From SZUA-36 sp963749115 (GTDB taxonomy: Bacteria; Pseudomonadota; Gammaproteobacteria; Xanthomonadales; SZUA-36), in assembly GCA_963749115.1 (NCBI GenBank), contig CAVVLP010000011.1:1-64000 (forward strand): a DNA stretch of 64,000 nt, in the 5' to 3' direction. Below, one piece after another: positions 52,256 to 60,362 of this stretch (position 1 is the first letter of the stretch; every line of letters starts with the position of its first letter). The notes beneath the pieces are model-generated. The model was not told the origin of the DNA. It did not search any database and was given only the letters and a program-made list of their open reading frames with translations. The translations under genes were made by a program, and so were the position numbers.

Positions 52256-53872
52256 TTGAAAAAATATGATGCCATCGTCATCGGTGCGGGCCATAACGGC
52301 CTGACCAACGCAGCCTACCTGGCCAAAGCCGGACTCGACGTTTTACTGCTCGAAAAGAACCCCTATATTGGTGGCGCAACCGTCAGTCTTAAGAAGCACA
52401 AGGACTGGATCTATTCCAATTGCTCCTATGTCAGCAGCCTGTTGCGACCGGAAGTCTATCGCAGTATGAACCTGGCCAAATACGGTCTGCAAATTGTGCC
52501 CTACGGTGGCAACGCCACGCTGTCTCAAAATGGCGATTACATAGGCTCTTATGTTGATCCGGATGTATCACGCAGGGAAATGGCCCGTCTCAGTCCACGC
52601 GATGCAAACGCCAAGGTCCGTTTTGATCGCGACATCATGCGCCAGTGCCGGTTTATCAGGCAGTTCCTGCTGCGCACTGCCCCGGATCCCACATCATTCA
52701 AACCACGTGACCTGGTGGAAATGCTGCATATGGGTAAAACCCTGTTGAAGATGGGCGAGGACGTTATCTACGACATGATGCGTCTGTACACGATGAGTAT
52801 TTCAGAATACCTGGATGAGTATTTTGAACACCCGTTGATCAAGGCCGCCAAGGCCGGTAGCGGTATTATCGGATCCGCCATGGGGGTCATGTCACCCGGC
52901 ACCGCCTACGTTTTGCTGCACCATGCAATGGGTGACGTCGATGGCAATATGGGCGCCTGGGGATTTGCACGCGGCGGTATGGGGGCTATTGCCGATGCGA
53001 TGGCAGACTGTTTCAAAGACCATGGCGGAAATATCCAGACAGATTCCGGTGTAGCACAGATACTTGTGAGCAATGGCAAGGTAACCGGTGTAGCACTCGA
53101 AAACGGTGACGAACTTTACGCCGATGTCGTTGTTTCGAACATGACGTTGCCACGAACATTCCTTGAATGCATGGACCCGAAAGACCTTGAACCGGAATTT
53201 ATTCGCAAGGTGAGGAATTTCAAAATTCGAGGCTCGTCCGGCAAACTCAATTTTGCCCTCGATGGTGTGCCGCAATTTACTGCGCTCGAAGGCAACCCGG
53301 AACTCATCAAGGGTGATTTGCACCTGGTGGATAGTGTTGAACGACTGGAGCGTGCCTACGACGACTGGAAAGATGGCATTTGGTCACAGGACCCTTATGT
53401 AGACATTCTCATTCCATCACTCACCGATCCGACCATGGCACCGCCAGGCAAGCACTTCATGTCGGTATTCGTGCAGTATGTGCCTCCAAAAGTAAACGGC
53501 AAGGACTGGACTACAGATCTGCGCGATCAGTTCGGGCAGACCGTCATCAACAAGATCGAGTCATACGCACCAGGTTTCAAAGACCTGATCCAGCACGTGG
53601 AAATTCGTACCCCGCGTGAACTTGAAGATGAAGTTGGTCTGACCGAGGGCAATATCTTCCTTGGCGAACTGACCATGGACCAATTGCTTTTCAATCGCCC
53701 CATACCCGGTTATGCGCAATACCGCGGACCTGCAAAAGGTTTGTATATGTGCAGTTCTTCCAACCACCCCGGAGGTGGTGTCATGGCCGCCCCGGGAGCC
53801 AATGCTGCACGTGAAATCCTCCGGGACATGCGTAAACCCAATACAGTACCGGAGGGCTGGCTCGATGACTAA
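52256..53872 (+). CDS. FAD-dependent oxidoreductase, phytoene-desaturase/PYROXD2 type (1)
   Basis: A 538-residue flavoprotein of the amine-oxidase/CrtI superfamily. The N-terminal dinucleotide motif is AIVIGAGHNGLTNAAYLAKAG and continues with a Glu ribose contact (LLLEKN), then GGATVS. A central GAWGFARGGMGAIADAMAD and the C-terminal second FAD motif near LYMCSSSNHPGGGVMAAPGANA are family features. The start is TTG (LKKYDAIVIG read as MKKYD). The next gene, an obvious paralogue, overlaps by 8 bases. It is unlikely to act on carotenoids because no crt gene is present. Oxidation of an amine or saturated carbon skeleton is more plausible in this cluster. Confidence 0.88.
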   Translation: MKKYDAIVIGAGHNGLTNAAYLAKAGLDVLLLEKNPYIGGATVSLKKHKDWIYSNCSYVSSLLRPEVYRSMNLAKYGLQIVPYGGNATLSQNGDYIGSYVDPDVSRREMARLSPRDANAKVRFDRDIMRQCRFIRQFLLRTAPDPTSFKPRDLVEMLHMGKTLLKMGEDVIYDMMRLYTMSISEYLDEYFEHPLIKAAKAGSGIIGSAMGVMSPGTAYVLLHHAMGDVDGNMGAWGFARGGMGAIADAMADCFKDHGGNIQTDSGVAQILVSNGKVTGVALENGDELYADVVVSNMTLPRTFLECMDPKDLEPEFIRKVRNFKIRGSSGKLNFALDGVPQFTALEGNPELIKGDLHLVDSVERLERAYDDWKDGIWSQDPYVDILIPSLTDPTMAPPGKHFMSVFVQYVPPKVNGKDWTTDLRDQFGQTVINKIESYAPGFKDLIQHVEIRTPRELEDEVGLTEGNIFLGELTMDQLLFNRPIPGYAQYRGPAKGLYMCSSSNHPGGGVMAAPGANAAREILRDMRKPNTVPEGWLDD

Positions 53873-55433
53873 CAGCAACGAGCATACCGTTATCATCGGG
53901 GCTGGCCACAACGGCCTGGTGTGTGCGGCATACCTCGCCAGGGCCGGCAAAAAAGTTACCGTGCTGGAAGCCGCCGAACACGCAGGTGGCGCAGCCATTA
54001 CCCGGGAGTTCGCACCCGGTTTCAAGGTGTCGGCCGGTGCACACCTGCTCTTCCTGCTGGATAAGAACATACGCAAAGAGCTATCCCTCGAATCTGCAGG
54101 CCTGTCATATTCACAAACAAACATGAAAACCACGGCACTGGCTGAAGATGGCAACCACCTGCAGATTTCGGGAGATGCATTACAGGGTGCAAATATCAGC
54201 GACAAGGACCGGCTGGCCATGAAGGAATACCGGCGGTTCATGAACCGGTTTGCCGGTGTAATCAACCGTCTGAACAACCGTATTCCACCCAGGATTGCGA
54301 CCCGCAACCGCAGCGACTGGATTAGCCTGGCAAAAATGGCGTTGAACATCCGCTTGCTGGGTAAGGATGACATGCGTGAGTTCCTGCGTATCGCAGGTAT
54401 CAATATTTACGATGTGCTCCAGGAAAATTTCGAGAACCCCTTGCTCAAGGGTGCATTAAGCCTGGATGGTGTGCTGGGTACGAACCTGGGCCCCCGTTCC
54501 AACAACAGTGTGTTCTGCGCATTACATCGTCTCAGCGGCTTGCAGGGCATTGCCATGCCAAAGGGCGGCATGGGTACCGTCAGCAACGCGCTGGCGCAGG
54601 TGGCAGGCAAACAGGGCGCCATAATCAGGACATCGGTAACCGTCTCACGCATCCTGATGGATGGTGATCATGTTTCCGGTGTTGAACTGCAAGGTGGTGA
54701 GAAAATCGCTGCCGGCACGGTGATATCCAGCGCTGATCCCAAGACCACTTTCCTCGATTTACTGGGTGCCCGCAACCTGGAAGCCGGCTTTGTACGCAGG
54801 GTCCGGAACATTCGTATGCGTGGCAATACAGCCAAACTTCACCTTGCGCTGAACAGCGCGCCGGAGTTCAAAGGGCTAAACCAGAATCAGCTTGGTGATC
54901 GTTTGCTGATCGCTCCGGACATGGACTACGTAGAGCGCGCCTTTAACCAGTCAAAATATGGCGAATATTCGATCAAACCGGTAGCGGAAATCATTATTCC
55001 GAGCCTGCACGACACCAGTCTTGCACCACCGGGAAAACATGTACTGTCGGCCGTGGTGCAATATGCACCTTATGAACTGAAAGCCGACTGGTCGGAAAAG
55101 AAAGCCGCTTTTACAGACAAGCTTATCGATTTACTGGACGCCTATGCACCGGGGATTCACTCGAAGATTCTCCACAGGGAACTGTTAACACCGGTGGATA
55201 TCGAATCTGAATTCCGAATCAGCGGCGGTCATTGGCACCACGGTGAACTGGCCATAGACCAGTTCCTCATGTTGCGGCCCGTGCCTCATTCCGCTCAATA
55301 CGCGAGCCCGGTCAACGGCCTGTTCCTGTGTGGTGCAGGCAGCCATCCCGGCGGCGGTGTGATGGGCAGCGCCGGTCGAAATGCTGCAAACGCAGTGTTG
55401 GGAATAAAAGATGTTGAGGGTCAAAACTCATGA
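53865..55433 (+). CDS. FAD-dependent oxidoreductase, phytoene-desaturase/PYROXD2 type (2)
   Basis: A 522-residue paralogue of the preceding gene. It has VIIGAGHNGLVCAAYLARAG, VTVLEAAEHAGGAAITREF, LHRLSGLQGIAMPKGGMGTV, and the C-terminal LFLCGAGSHPGGGVMGSAG. The start MTNSNEHTVIIG at 53865 overlaps the first enzyme by 8 bases. The frame is open further upstream, but only as an overlap. Two adjacent copies suggest a heterodimer or two successive oxidations. It overlaps the GcvT-like gene by 4 bases (ATGA). Family is sure, substrate unknown. Confidence 0.88.
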   Translation: MTNSNEHTVIIGAGHNGLVCAAYLARAGKKVTVLEAAEHAGGAAITREFAPGFKVSAGAHLLFLLDKNIRKELSLESAGLSYSQTNMKTTALAEDGNHLQISGDALQGANISDKDRLAMKEYRRFMNRFAGVINRLNNRIPPRIATRNRSDWISLAKMALNIRLLGKDDMREFLRIAGINIYDVLQENFENPLLKGALSLDGVLGTNLGPRSNNSVFCALHRLSGLQGIAMPKGGMGTVSNALAQVAGKQGAIIRTSVTVSRILMDGDHVSGVELQGGEKIAAGTVISSADPKTTFLDLLGARNLEAGFVRRVRNIRMRGNTAKLHLALNSAPEFKGLNQNQLGDRLLIAPDMDYVERAFNQSKYGEYSIKPVAEIIIPSLHDTSLAPPGKHVLSAVVQYAPYELKADWSEKKAAFTDKLIDLLDAYAPGIHSKILHRELLTPVDIESEFRISGGHWHHGELAIDQFLMLRPVPHSAQYASPVNGLFLCGAGSHPGGGVMGSAGRNAANAVLGIKDVEGQNS

Positions 55434-56662
55434 ACCAGATCAGCAGCAGAGACAATGTACGGGCTATCGATTATTCCACCAAGGCACATTACCTCACCAA
55501 GGTTTTTCAAAGTCCGTTCTTTTCGCGCCAGGAACCCCTGAATCACCTGAAGGAATGGGGGCGCTGGGCAGACTACCTGTCCCCGCACGCCTATACCTGT
55601 TCCGCCATGGAATATTTTGCCTGCCGCAATGCCTGCACGGTTTTTGACCTGACACCGATGAGCAAGTACCGCATCAGCGGCAAGGATGCCCTGCCCTACC
55701 TGAATCGCCTGGTAACACGCGAAGTCAGCAAGATCAAACCGGGCCGGGTCGGCTATTGCATCTGGTGTACTGACGAAGGCCAGGCGATTGACGACGGCAC
55801 GATATTCCACCTGGGTGAAGACGACTACAGGTTGTGCTCGCAGGAACGCCACCTGGATTGGTTATTGACCAACACGATTGGTTTTGATGTCAGGGTGACG
55901 GATGAAACCCACGAAGTGGCAGCACTGGCGCTGCAGGGTCCCACAAGTTGCGCAACACTCAAAAAAATGGGGCTCGACGGTGTCGAGAACATGAAGATAT
56001 TCGATATCAGGCATTTTTCCTTTGAGGGTACGCAACTCTTGCTATCGCGTACCGGTTTTACCGGTGATCTCGGTTATGAGCTGTGGATAGACCCGCAACA
56101 TGCCGGGGTGTTGTGGGACCGGTTATTTGAGGCCGGTCATCTGCACGGTATAACGGCCATGGGCGACGAAGCACTTCAGATGCTCAGGGTCGAGGCTGGA
56201 TTCATCCAGTGCCGGCATGAGTTCATGCCCGCTCATGCAGCCGTACGTACCGGTCATACCCGCTCGCCGTTTGAGCTGGGGCTTGGCTGGCTGGTAGATT
56301 TCAACAAGCCTGTATTCAATGGCCGCAAGGCGCTGCTCGCGCAAAAAAAGCATGGCCATCGTTATAACCTGGTCAAGCTCGATATCGATGGCAATAAACC
56401 AGCGCGTGATTCCTACGTTTTTACAAAAAGCAAAAAACAGATCGGTACGGTAACCTCCGCAACCTGGTCACCTTCCGCCAAGGCGAGTATTGCCCTGGCA
56501 ACACTGGAAACACCCCATGGCGAAGTGGGTGAAGAGCTGCTGGTGGAAATTTACTACCAGAAAGAACTGAAGTGGAGCCGCGTGATGGCCAGAGCACGGG
56601 TAGTAAAGGACGTGTTTTACGATCCGCCCCGTAAACGACTGACACCACCTGCGGATTTCTGA
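55430..56662 (+). CDS. GcvT/DmdA-like aminomethyltransferase family protein
   Basis: A 410-residue protein of the GcvT family, tetrahydrofolate-dependent methyl- or aminomethyl-transfer proteins that include the glycine-cleavage T protein, DmdA (DMSP demethylase) and the folate domains of dimethylglycine/sarcosine dehydrogenases. The family features are CTVFDLTPMSKYRISGKDAL, LALQGPTS, SRTGFTGDLGYELWI and the C-terminal barrel with GTVTSATWSPSAKASIALA. It lies outside any glycine-cleavage cluster and is translationally coupled to two FAD oxidoreductases, with a Rieske oxygenase opposite. A folate-linked demethylation of a methylated amine or sulfonium compound is therefore the best guess. Confidence 0.9.
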   Translation: MNQISSRDNVRAIDYSTKAHYLTKVFQSPFFSRQEPLNHLKEWGRWADYLSPHAYTCSAMEYFACRNACTVFDLTPMSKYRISGKDALPYLNRLVTREVSKIKPGRVGYCIWCTDEGQAIDDGTIFHLGEDDYRLCSQERHLDWLLTNTIGFDVRVTDETHEVAALALQGPTSCATLKKMGLDGVENMKIFDIRHFSFEGTQLLLSRTGFTGDLGYELWIDPQHAGVLWDRLFEAGHLHGITAMGDEALQMLRVEAGFIQCRHEFMPAHAAVRTGHTRSPFELGLGWLVDFNKPVFNGRKALLAQKKHGHRYNLVKLDIDGNKPARDSYVFTKSKKQIGTVTSATWSPSAKASIALATLETPHGEVGEELLVEIYYQKELKWSRVMARARVVKDVFYDPPRKRLTPPADF

Positions 56663-57295
56663 ATCGAAGGTCGAACACGGGACTGGTGACAGTGACTAGC
56701 TGTGAATTCCAGCAACGTTGTAAACATTCTGATGGCTTCGATTCAGGCCGTGCGCTCAACAGTCCGGGTGGTATTCACTGCCCTTGCCAATCCGGCCCTA
56801 CGGGCTTCCCTCAGCCAGGATTCCGCCTGATCGGGACCGCGCCGGAGGTGCATCCCTGCACCTTCGGCTCTCGCTTTTCTTCCTGAAAAGCGCCCCGGGC
56901 GAAATCCTGTCTTCGGCGGATAAAAGGGCAGTGAATACCACCCGGACTGTTGGGCTTCTCAGCAGAATGGCGTGCTCACTGGTTCAGGCACGGCGGGCGG
57001 TTGCGGCCTGTGCGAACTTTGAAGCGCCGAGTAGCCGGACGGATTAGGGGCGATCGGGCAGGAAGCCCGATCGAGGCCGACCAATACAGGATGTATTGTG
57101 AGGCCGGTCCCGTTAAGATCCGGCTGGCTGCGAGGGCAGTCCCGGATCTTGATCCGGGACCGCTGGCCAGAGAGCACAGGCCGCAACCGCCCGCCGTGCC
57201 TTTGCGTCCTTGTCAGAACAGCCTGTTTCTCAAGAGTCGCCATGCTTTGGTGTTTACAACATTGCTGGAATTCACAGCTAGTGTGGACCTGTCAT
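56663..57295. other. 586-bp multi-hairpin intergenic element (element C)
   Basis: The gap between convergent gcvT-like and epmB genes is almost filled by a nested palindromic element. Outer terminal inverted repeats of 31 bp, starting CTAGCTGTGAATTCCAGCAA (56696-56726), pair with 57251-57281 at 30 of 31 positions. Inside are two long-armed modules. The 29-bp module lies at 56757-56785/56924-56952 and the 27-bp module at 56987-57013/57174-57200, both perfect. Each encloses further hairpins (CGCTTTTC/GAAAAGCG; CGATCGGGC/GCCCGATCG; CCCGGATC/GATCCGGG; AGGTGCA/TGCACCT). Overlapping open frames occur on both strands but resemble no protein and simply mirror each other because of the palindromes. 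Confidence 0.75.
56696..57281. repeat. Terminal inverted repeats of element C
   Basis: 31-bp near-perfect terminal repeats bound the element. The single mismatch is a G/A at the centre. Inside the ends, ATGGC-containing stretches also resemble one another. The right end stops 14 bases from the epmB stop codon. No target-site duplication is evident and no transposase is encoded, so a MITE-like or structural element is the most that can be said. Confidence 0.65.
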
Positions 57296-58306
57296 TCAGT
57301 TACAGTGAACCGGTGTTTTTGACGACTGGCCTGCCACTTCCTCAACCAGAACAGGTAGTAGATAGCCGGGTAGACGGTTGCGTAACTGTTGATAGATACG
57401 GCACGATTCCCGAGTTGATAAATCGAAGTGTGCAGCGCCCTGCACCTTGTCCAGGCGATGCAAATAGTATGGAATAATGTCGCTTGCAAATAGTTTGTTC
57501 GACAAACCGACCAGTGTCTGTGCACTGTCATTAACCCGCTTGAGTAAAACAGACTGATTGAAAAGCTTATAGCCCTGCCCGGCCAAGAGACGAAATACGG
57601 ACTGGTTGTGGGTGGATATTTCATTGGGGTGATTGATGTGTGTGACAAATACAATCTGCCCCTCGAACTGCTGCAATGTCTCGATAAACATTTCGGTAAC
57701 CCGTTCGGGCAAAACGGACAGCAGACGGCTGTGGATGCGTAATACACGAACGTGGGGAATGCTGTTGAGCCCGCTGATGAGGTTTGCGATTTTCCTGTCG
57801 CTCACCATCAGCGGGTCACCACCGGAAAGGATCACTTCACTCACTTCCGGGTTGCCGGACAGGTAGGTCATGACCCGACCGTTGATGTTGTAATCGACAC
57901 TGGCTTCACTGTAGGGAAAGTGACGCCGAAAACAGTAACGGCAATGGATCGCACAGGCACCGGTCAGGGTCAGCAACACCCTGCCATGATATTTGTGTAT
58001 CAGACCCGGGACAGGCATGGCCTGCTGATCACCAACGGCGTCTTCGGTGTAGCCATCGACATACAGGAATTCACGCGCGTCCGGCAACACCTGCAGCAAC
58101 AACGGGTCGAGGGCATTACCCTTTTCTATCAACGACGCAAAATACCTTGTCACCCTGAGTGGAAAATCATGCCTGCCTTTAAACGCTGTACGGGAAGGGT
58201 CAATTTCGCAAAAATCCAGCAGTTCACCCAGGTTTCGGAATGACCCGGAAAGCACGGACTTCCAATCCCGTTGCCTCGGCAAAACCACAACCTGGCTGCT
58301 TTTCAC
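57296..58306 (-). CDS. epmB: EF-P beta-lysylation protein EpmB (lysine 2,3-aminomutase-like)
   Basis: A radical-SAM/PLP enzyme that converts (S)-alpha-lysine to (R)-beta-lysine for EpmA-mediated modification of EF-P. It is 336 residues. The CxxxCxxC cluster motif is GACAIHCRYCFRRHFPY (Cys118, Cys122, Cys125). GGDPLMVSDRKI is the SAM-binding GGE-like element, and the PLP lysine is probably in SVLLKRVND. The shorter length and the FRRHFPYSE motif distinguish EpmB from catabolic lysine aminomutase. EF-P and EpmA are not in the window. The gene is 3' to the large hairpin element. Confidence 0.93.
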   Translation of the reverse strand: MKSSQVVVLPRQRDWKSVLSGSFRNLGELLDFCEIDPSRTAFKGRHDFPLRVTRYFASLIEKGNALDPLLLQVLPDAREFLYVDGYTEDAVGDQQAMPVPGLIHKYHGRVLLTLTGACAIHCRYCFRRHFPYSEASVDYNINGRVMTYLSGNPEVSEVILSGGDPLMVSDRKIANLISGLNSIPHVRVLRIHSRLLSVLPERVTEMFIETLQQFEGQIVFVTHINHPNEISTHNQSVFRLLAGQGYKLFNQSVLLKRVNDSAQTLVGLSNKLFASDIIPYYLHRLDKVQGAAHFDLSTRESCRIYQQLRNRLPGYLLPVLVEEVAGQSSKTPVHCN

Positions 58307-58993
58307 TTACTTGTTGGCCTGCTTGCGTTTCAACACCAATCGCTTGTCCGCTTCTTCGCTATAAGCCGTTGCTGCTGCCAACAGGACCTCCGGATGCAAA
58401 CGCACCTTGTAGTCCGGATTTATGTAGGCGAAATTGATGACACCATCCGTGCCGATAATATAGGTCGCGGGTGCCGGCAAAACGTGGTGGTTTTCGCCCG
58501 AGGCCTTTTCAAGATCAATATCGTAGCTTAGATACCGCTCGTTCAGTTCATCATCCACGCGAAATGCCAGCCCATATGCCCGCGTGGCACTCAATGATGA
58601 ATCAGAATAAATGGTATAACCGATGTCGGGTTCATCAAGACTTTCCAATAAAAGCGCCGGTTTATCGATGCTGATAAACCAGATATCGAACCCCATGTCC
58701 TTTAACTGCTTCTCTGCCAGGCGCAACTCGGATAAGTGCAAATTGCAGTAAGGACACCAACCCCCGCGAAAAAACGTCAGGACGATGGGGTTCGCCTGCG
58801 TACCTGGTTTAAATCTCGAACGTCATGTTTTCAACATCCCGCACTGTAAAAGCCGGTGCCTGCATTCCAATCAGGAGTGGCTGCACTTCCTGTGCACTGG
58901 CATGGATGTCCTCACGTTTATCCCCTGTCGTTCACCCACGACTGAAAAACCCAGCAAAAAGACAGCTACGACCAAAGTTACAAATCTATTCAT
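58307..58993 (-). CDS. Exported peroxiredoxin-like protein, two frameshifts
   Basis: An AhpC/TSA-type thiol peroxidase with a signal peptide. As written only the last 144 residues (MHLSELRLAEKQLKDMG onward) are open. Upstream, FKPGTQANPIVLTFFRGGW and CPYC (the peroxidatic-site region GGWCPYC), and a domain start with VQPLLIGMQAPAF, lie in a second frame. MNRFVTLVVAVFLLGFS, a signal peptide starting at ATG 58993, lies in a third segment. One missing base near 58931 and one extra base near 58813 connect all three. The CPYC arrangement is that of the peroxiredoxin-like family related to BCP/PrxQ. It starts 1 base before the end of epmB-side sequence and is probably its own unit. Decay into a pseudogene is possible but sequence error is more likely. 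Confidence 0.75.
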
Positions 58994-59151
58994 TAATATT
59001 CCTTGTTATTTGTCCACACATTGAGACCATGTAGTTTGCCATTCTATTGCAAAAAGCGGGCCTTCCCCCAAAAACATTCAACTCTGCCATCGAGGCTAAA
59101 CATCCTGTAAAATCAATCCATCTTCCGGTTTGGCTGGTGCATGAGTTTTTC

Positions 59152-59165
59152 TTGATACAAGTCAA
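59152..59165. promoter_or_regulatory. FNR/Anr-like box upstream of ompW
   Basis: TTGATACAAGTCAA matches the FNR/Anr consensus TTGAT-N4-ATCAA at 9 of 10 specified bases, centred about 74 bases before the OmpW start codon. ompW/oprG genes of enteric bacteria and pseudomonads are known oxygen-responsive FNR/Anr targets, so the location fits. Confidence 0.6.
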
Positions 59166-59232
59166 TTTCCAAAGATTGGTTTCTAATACAATTTAAACCC
59201 AGGTGAAAAACAAATTCAGGAGCTATATTTAA

Positions 59233-59844
59233 ATGCAATTTAAAGCGAAAACCGCACTTTTAGCCGTAATGACCCTAGGCATGGGGTTTGCGAGTACAGC
59301 AACTGCTTTCGAACCGGGCGACTGGCTGGTGCGAGTTGGTGCATCCTATGTCAGTCCGGCATCTGACAACCACGAAATTGTTGATGTTCAATCAGCCACC
59401 AGTGCCACGTTCAACCTCAGCTACATGATGACAGATGTGTGGGCAGTGGAAGTACTTGCAGCCTGGCCCTTCAAACATGACCTGGAACTGGCCGACGAAA
59501 CAAAAATAGGCAGCACCAAGCATTTGCCGCCAACCGTGAGTCTGCAGTATCACTTCAGACCAACGGAACAGTTTCAGCCATACGTTGGCGTCGGCATCAA
59601 CTACACCAGTTTCTCTAGCGAAAAAACCACCGGCCCGCTCGAAGGTTTAGATCTCGACCTCGGCAGCAGCTGGGGAATAGCCGGCCAAATTGGCTTCGAT
59701 GTGCTCTTCAATGACCAATGGTTTTTCAACGTGGATGTACGTTATATCGATATCGATACCAAGGCCAGGCTGGATGGACAGAGCATCGGTAAAGTAGAGA
59801 TTGATCCCTTTATATATGGTGCCCACATCGGTTTCAGGTTCTAG
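59233..59844 (+). CDS. ompW: OmpW family outer membrane protein
   Basis: An eight-stranded outer-membrane barrel of 203 residues. The signal peptide MQFKAKTALLAVMTLGMGFA is cleaved near STATA, and the mature start FEPGDWLVRVGASYVSP is the classical OmpW N-terminus. Other family stretches are LAAWPFKHDLEL, HLPPTVSLQYHFRP and QPYVGVGINYTSF. It ends in KVEIDPFIYGAHIGFRF with the C-terminal Phe. OmpW proteins form narrow hydrophobic channels and respond to oxygen and stress. An FNR/Anr-like site lies upstream and a terminator directly downstream, so it is monocistronic. Confidence 0.95.
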   Translation: MQFKAKTALLAVMTLGMGFASTATAFEPGDWLVRVGASYVSPASDNHEIVDVQSATSATFNLSYMMTDVWAVEVLAAWPFKHDLELADETKIGSTKHLPPTVSLQYHFRPTEQFQPYVGVGINYTSFSSEKTTGPLEGLDLDLGSSWGIAGQIGFDVLFNDQWFFNVDVRYIDIDTKARLDGQSIGKVEIDPFIYGAHIGFRF

Positions 59845-59881
59845 CACATTTCTTAATTTTCAGATTAATTTCTCCACATTA

Positions 59882-59906
59882 AGGGGCCGCCAAGGCCCCT
59901 CTTTTC
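59882..59906 (+). terminator. Intrinsic terminator after ompW
   Basis: AGGGGCC-GCCAA-GGCCCCT is a perfect 7-bp stem followed by CTTTTC, 38 bases after the ompW stop codon. Confidence 0.85.
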
Positions 59907-60362
59907 GTGCGGGAGAAAATTCCGGGAAACCCGGGAAACCAACCGTCGGCGTGTGGCTTTAGCATCGACTGAATCGCCGCATTCTGAATATTTCAAATTC
60001 AGCCGCCTCGACTCTTCAAGACTCGGCATTGACGGTTTTGATGAGCCACTTTGAAACGGCCTGCCCGTGCCGTGTATCACGTATGACTTATGACCCACTG
60101 ACTTCTGGCCCATGTATTGATCAGTCATTCATGGTCTTATATGCATGCACCCGCAGAACTGGTCATTCAGCGGGGTACAAAAAATTAAATGTAACCAATA
60201 AGAAGAAAAGTTCGTCTTAAGAGTTATCGATATTGCTAAAGAGGGCTGGTGTTTTTTAGAGGCAAGTACATGCCGATAAAGAAAGCATCCGCCCATTTTT
60301 ATGTGGGTAATGAAAAAACAATATGGTTGTAACGACCTGAAATATAACTAGCGAGGTTTACC
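59907..60362. other. Non-coding region upstream of RND efflux operon
   Basis: About 450 bases with no convincing gene. AACCGTC (about 59941-59947) can pair with GACGGTT (about 60031-60037) around an inner CTGAAT/ATTCAG hairpin (59984-60002), giving a possible structured RNA or attenuator of about 100 nt. The AT-rich part from 60180 to 60360 probably holds the promoter of the efflux genes. I recognise no known riboswitch class. Confidence 0.4.

Noticed and set aside
53712..53864. Longer start of the second FAD oxidoreductase
   Set aside because: The extra 51 residues lie wholly within the first oxidoreductase in another frame; the dinucleotide-binding motif starts right after the ATG at 53865.
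56784..57477. Overlapping open frames in the 56.7-57.3 kb gap
   Set aside because: They occur on both strands as mirror images of the inverted repeats and resemble no protein.
60036..60058. A hammerhead-ribozyme-like string (GATGAG ... GAAAC)
   Set aside because: The stem II between the two core strings does not pair, and stems I and III are not evident.
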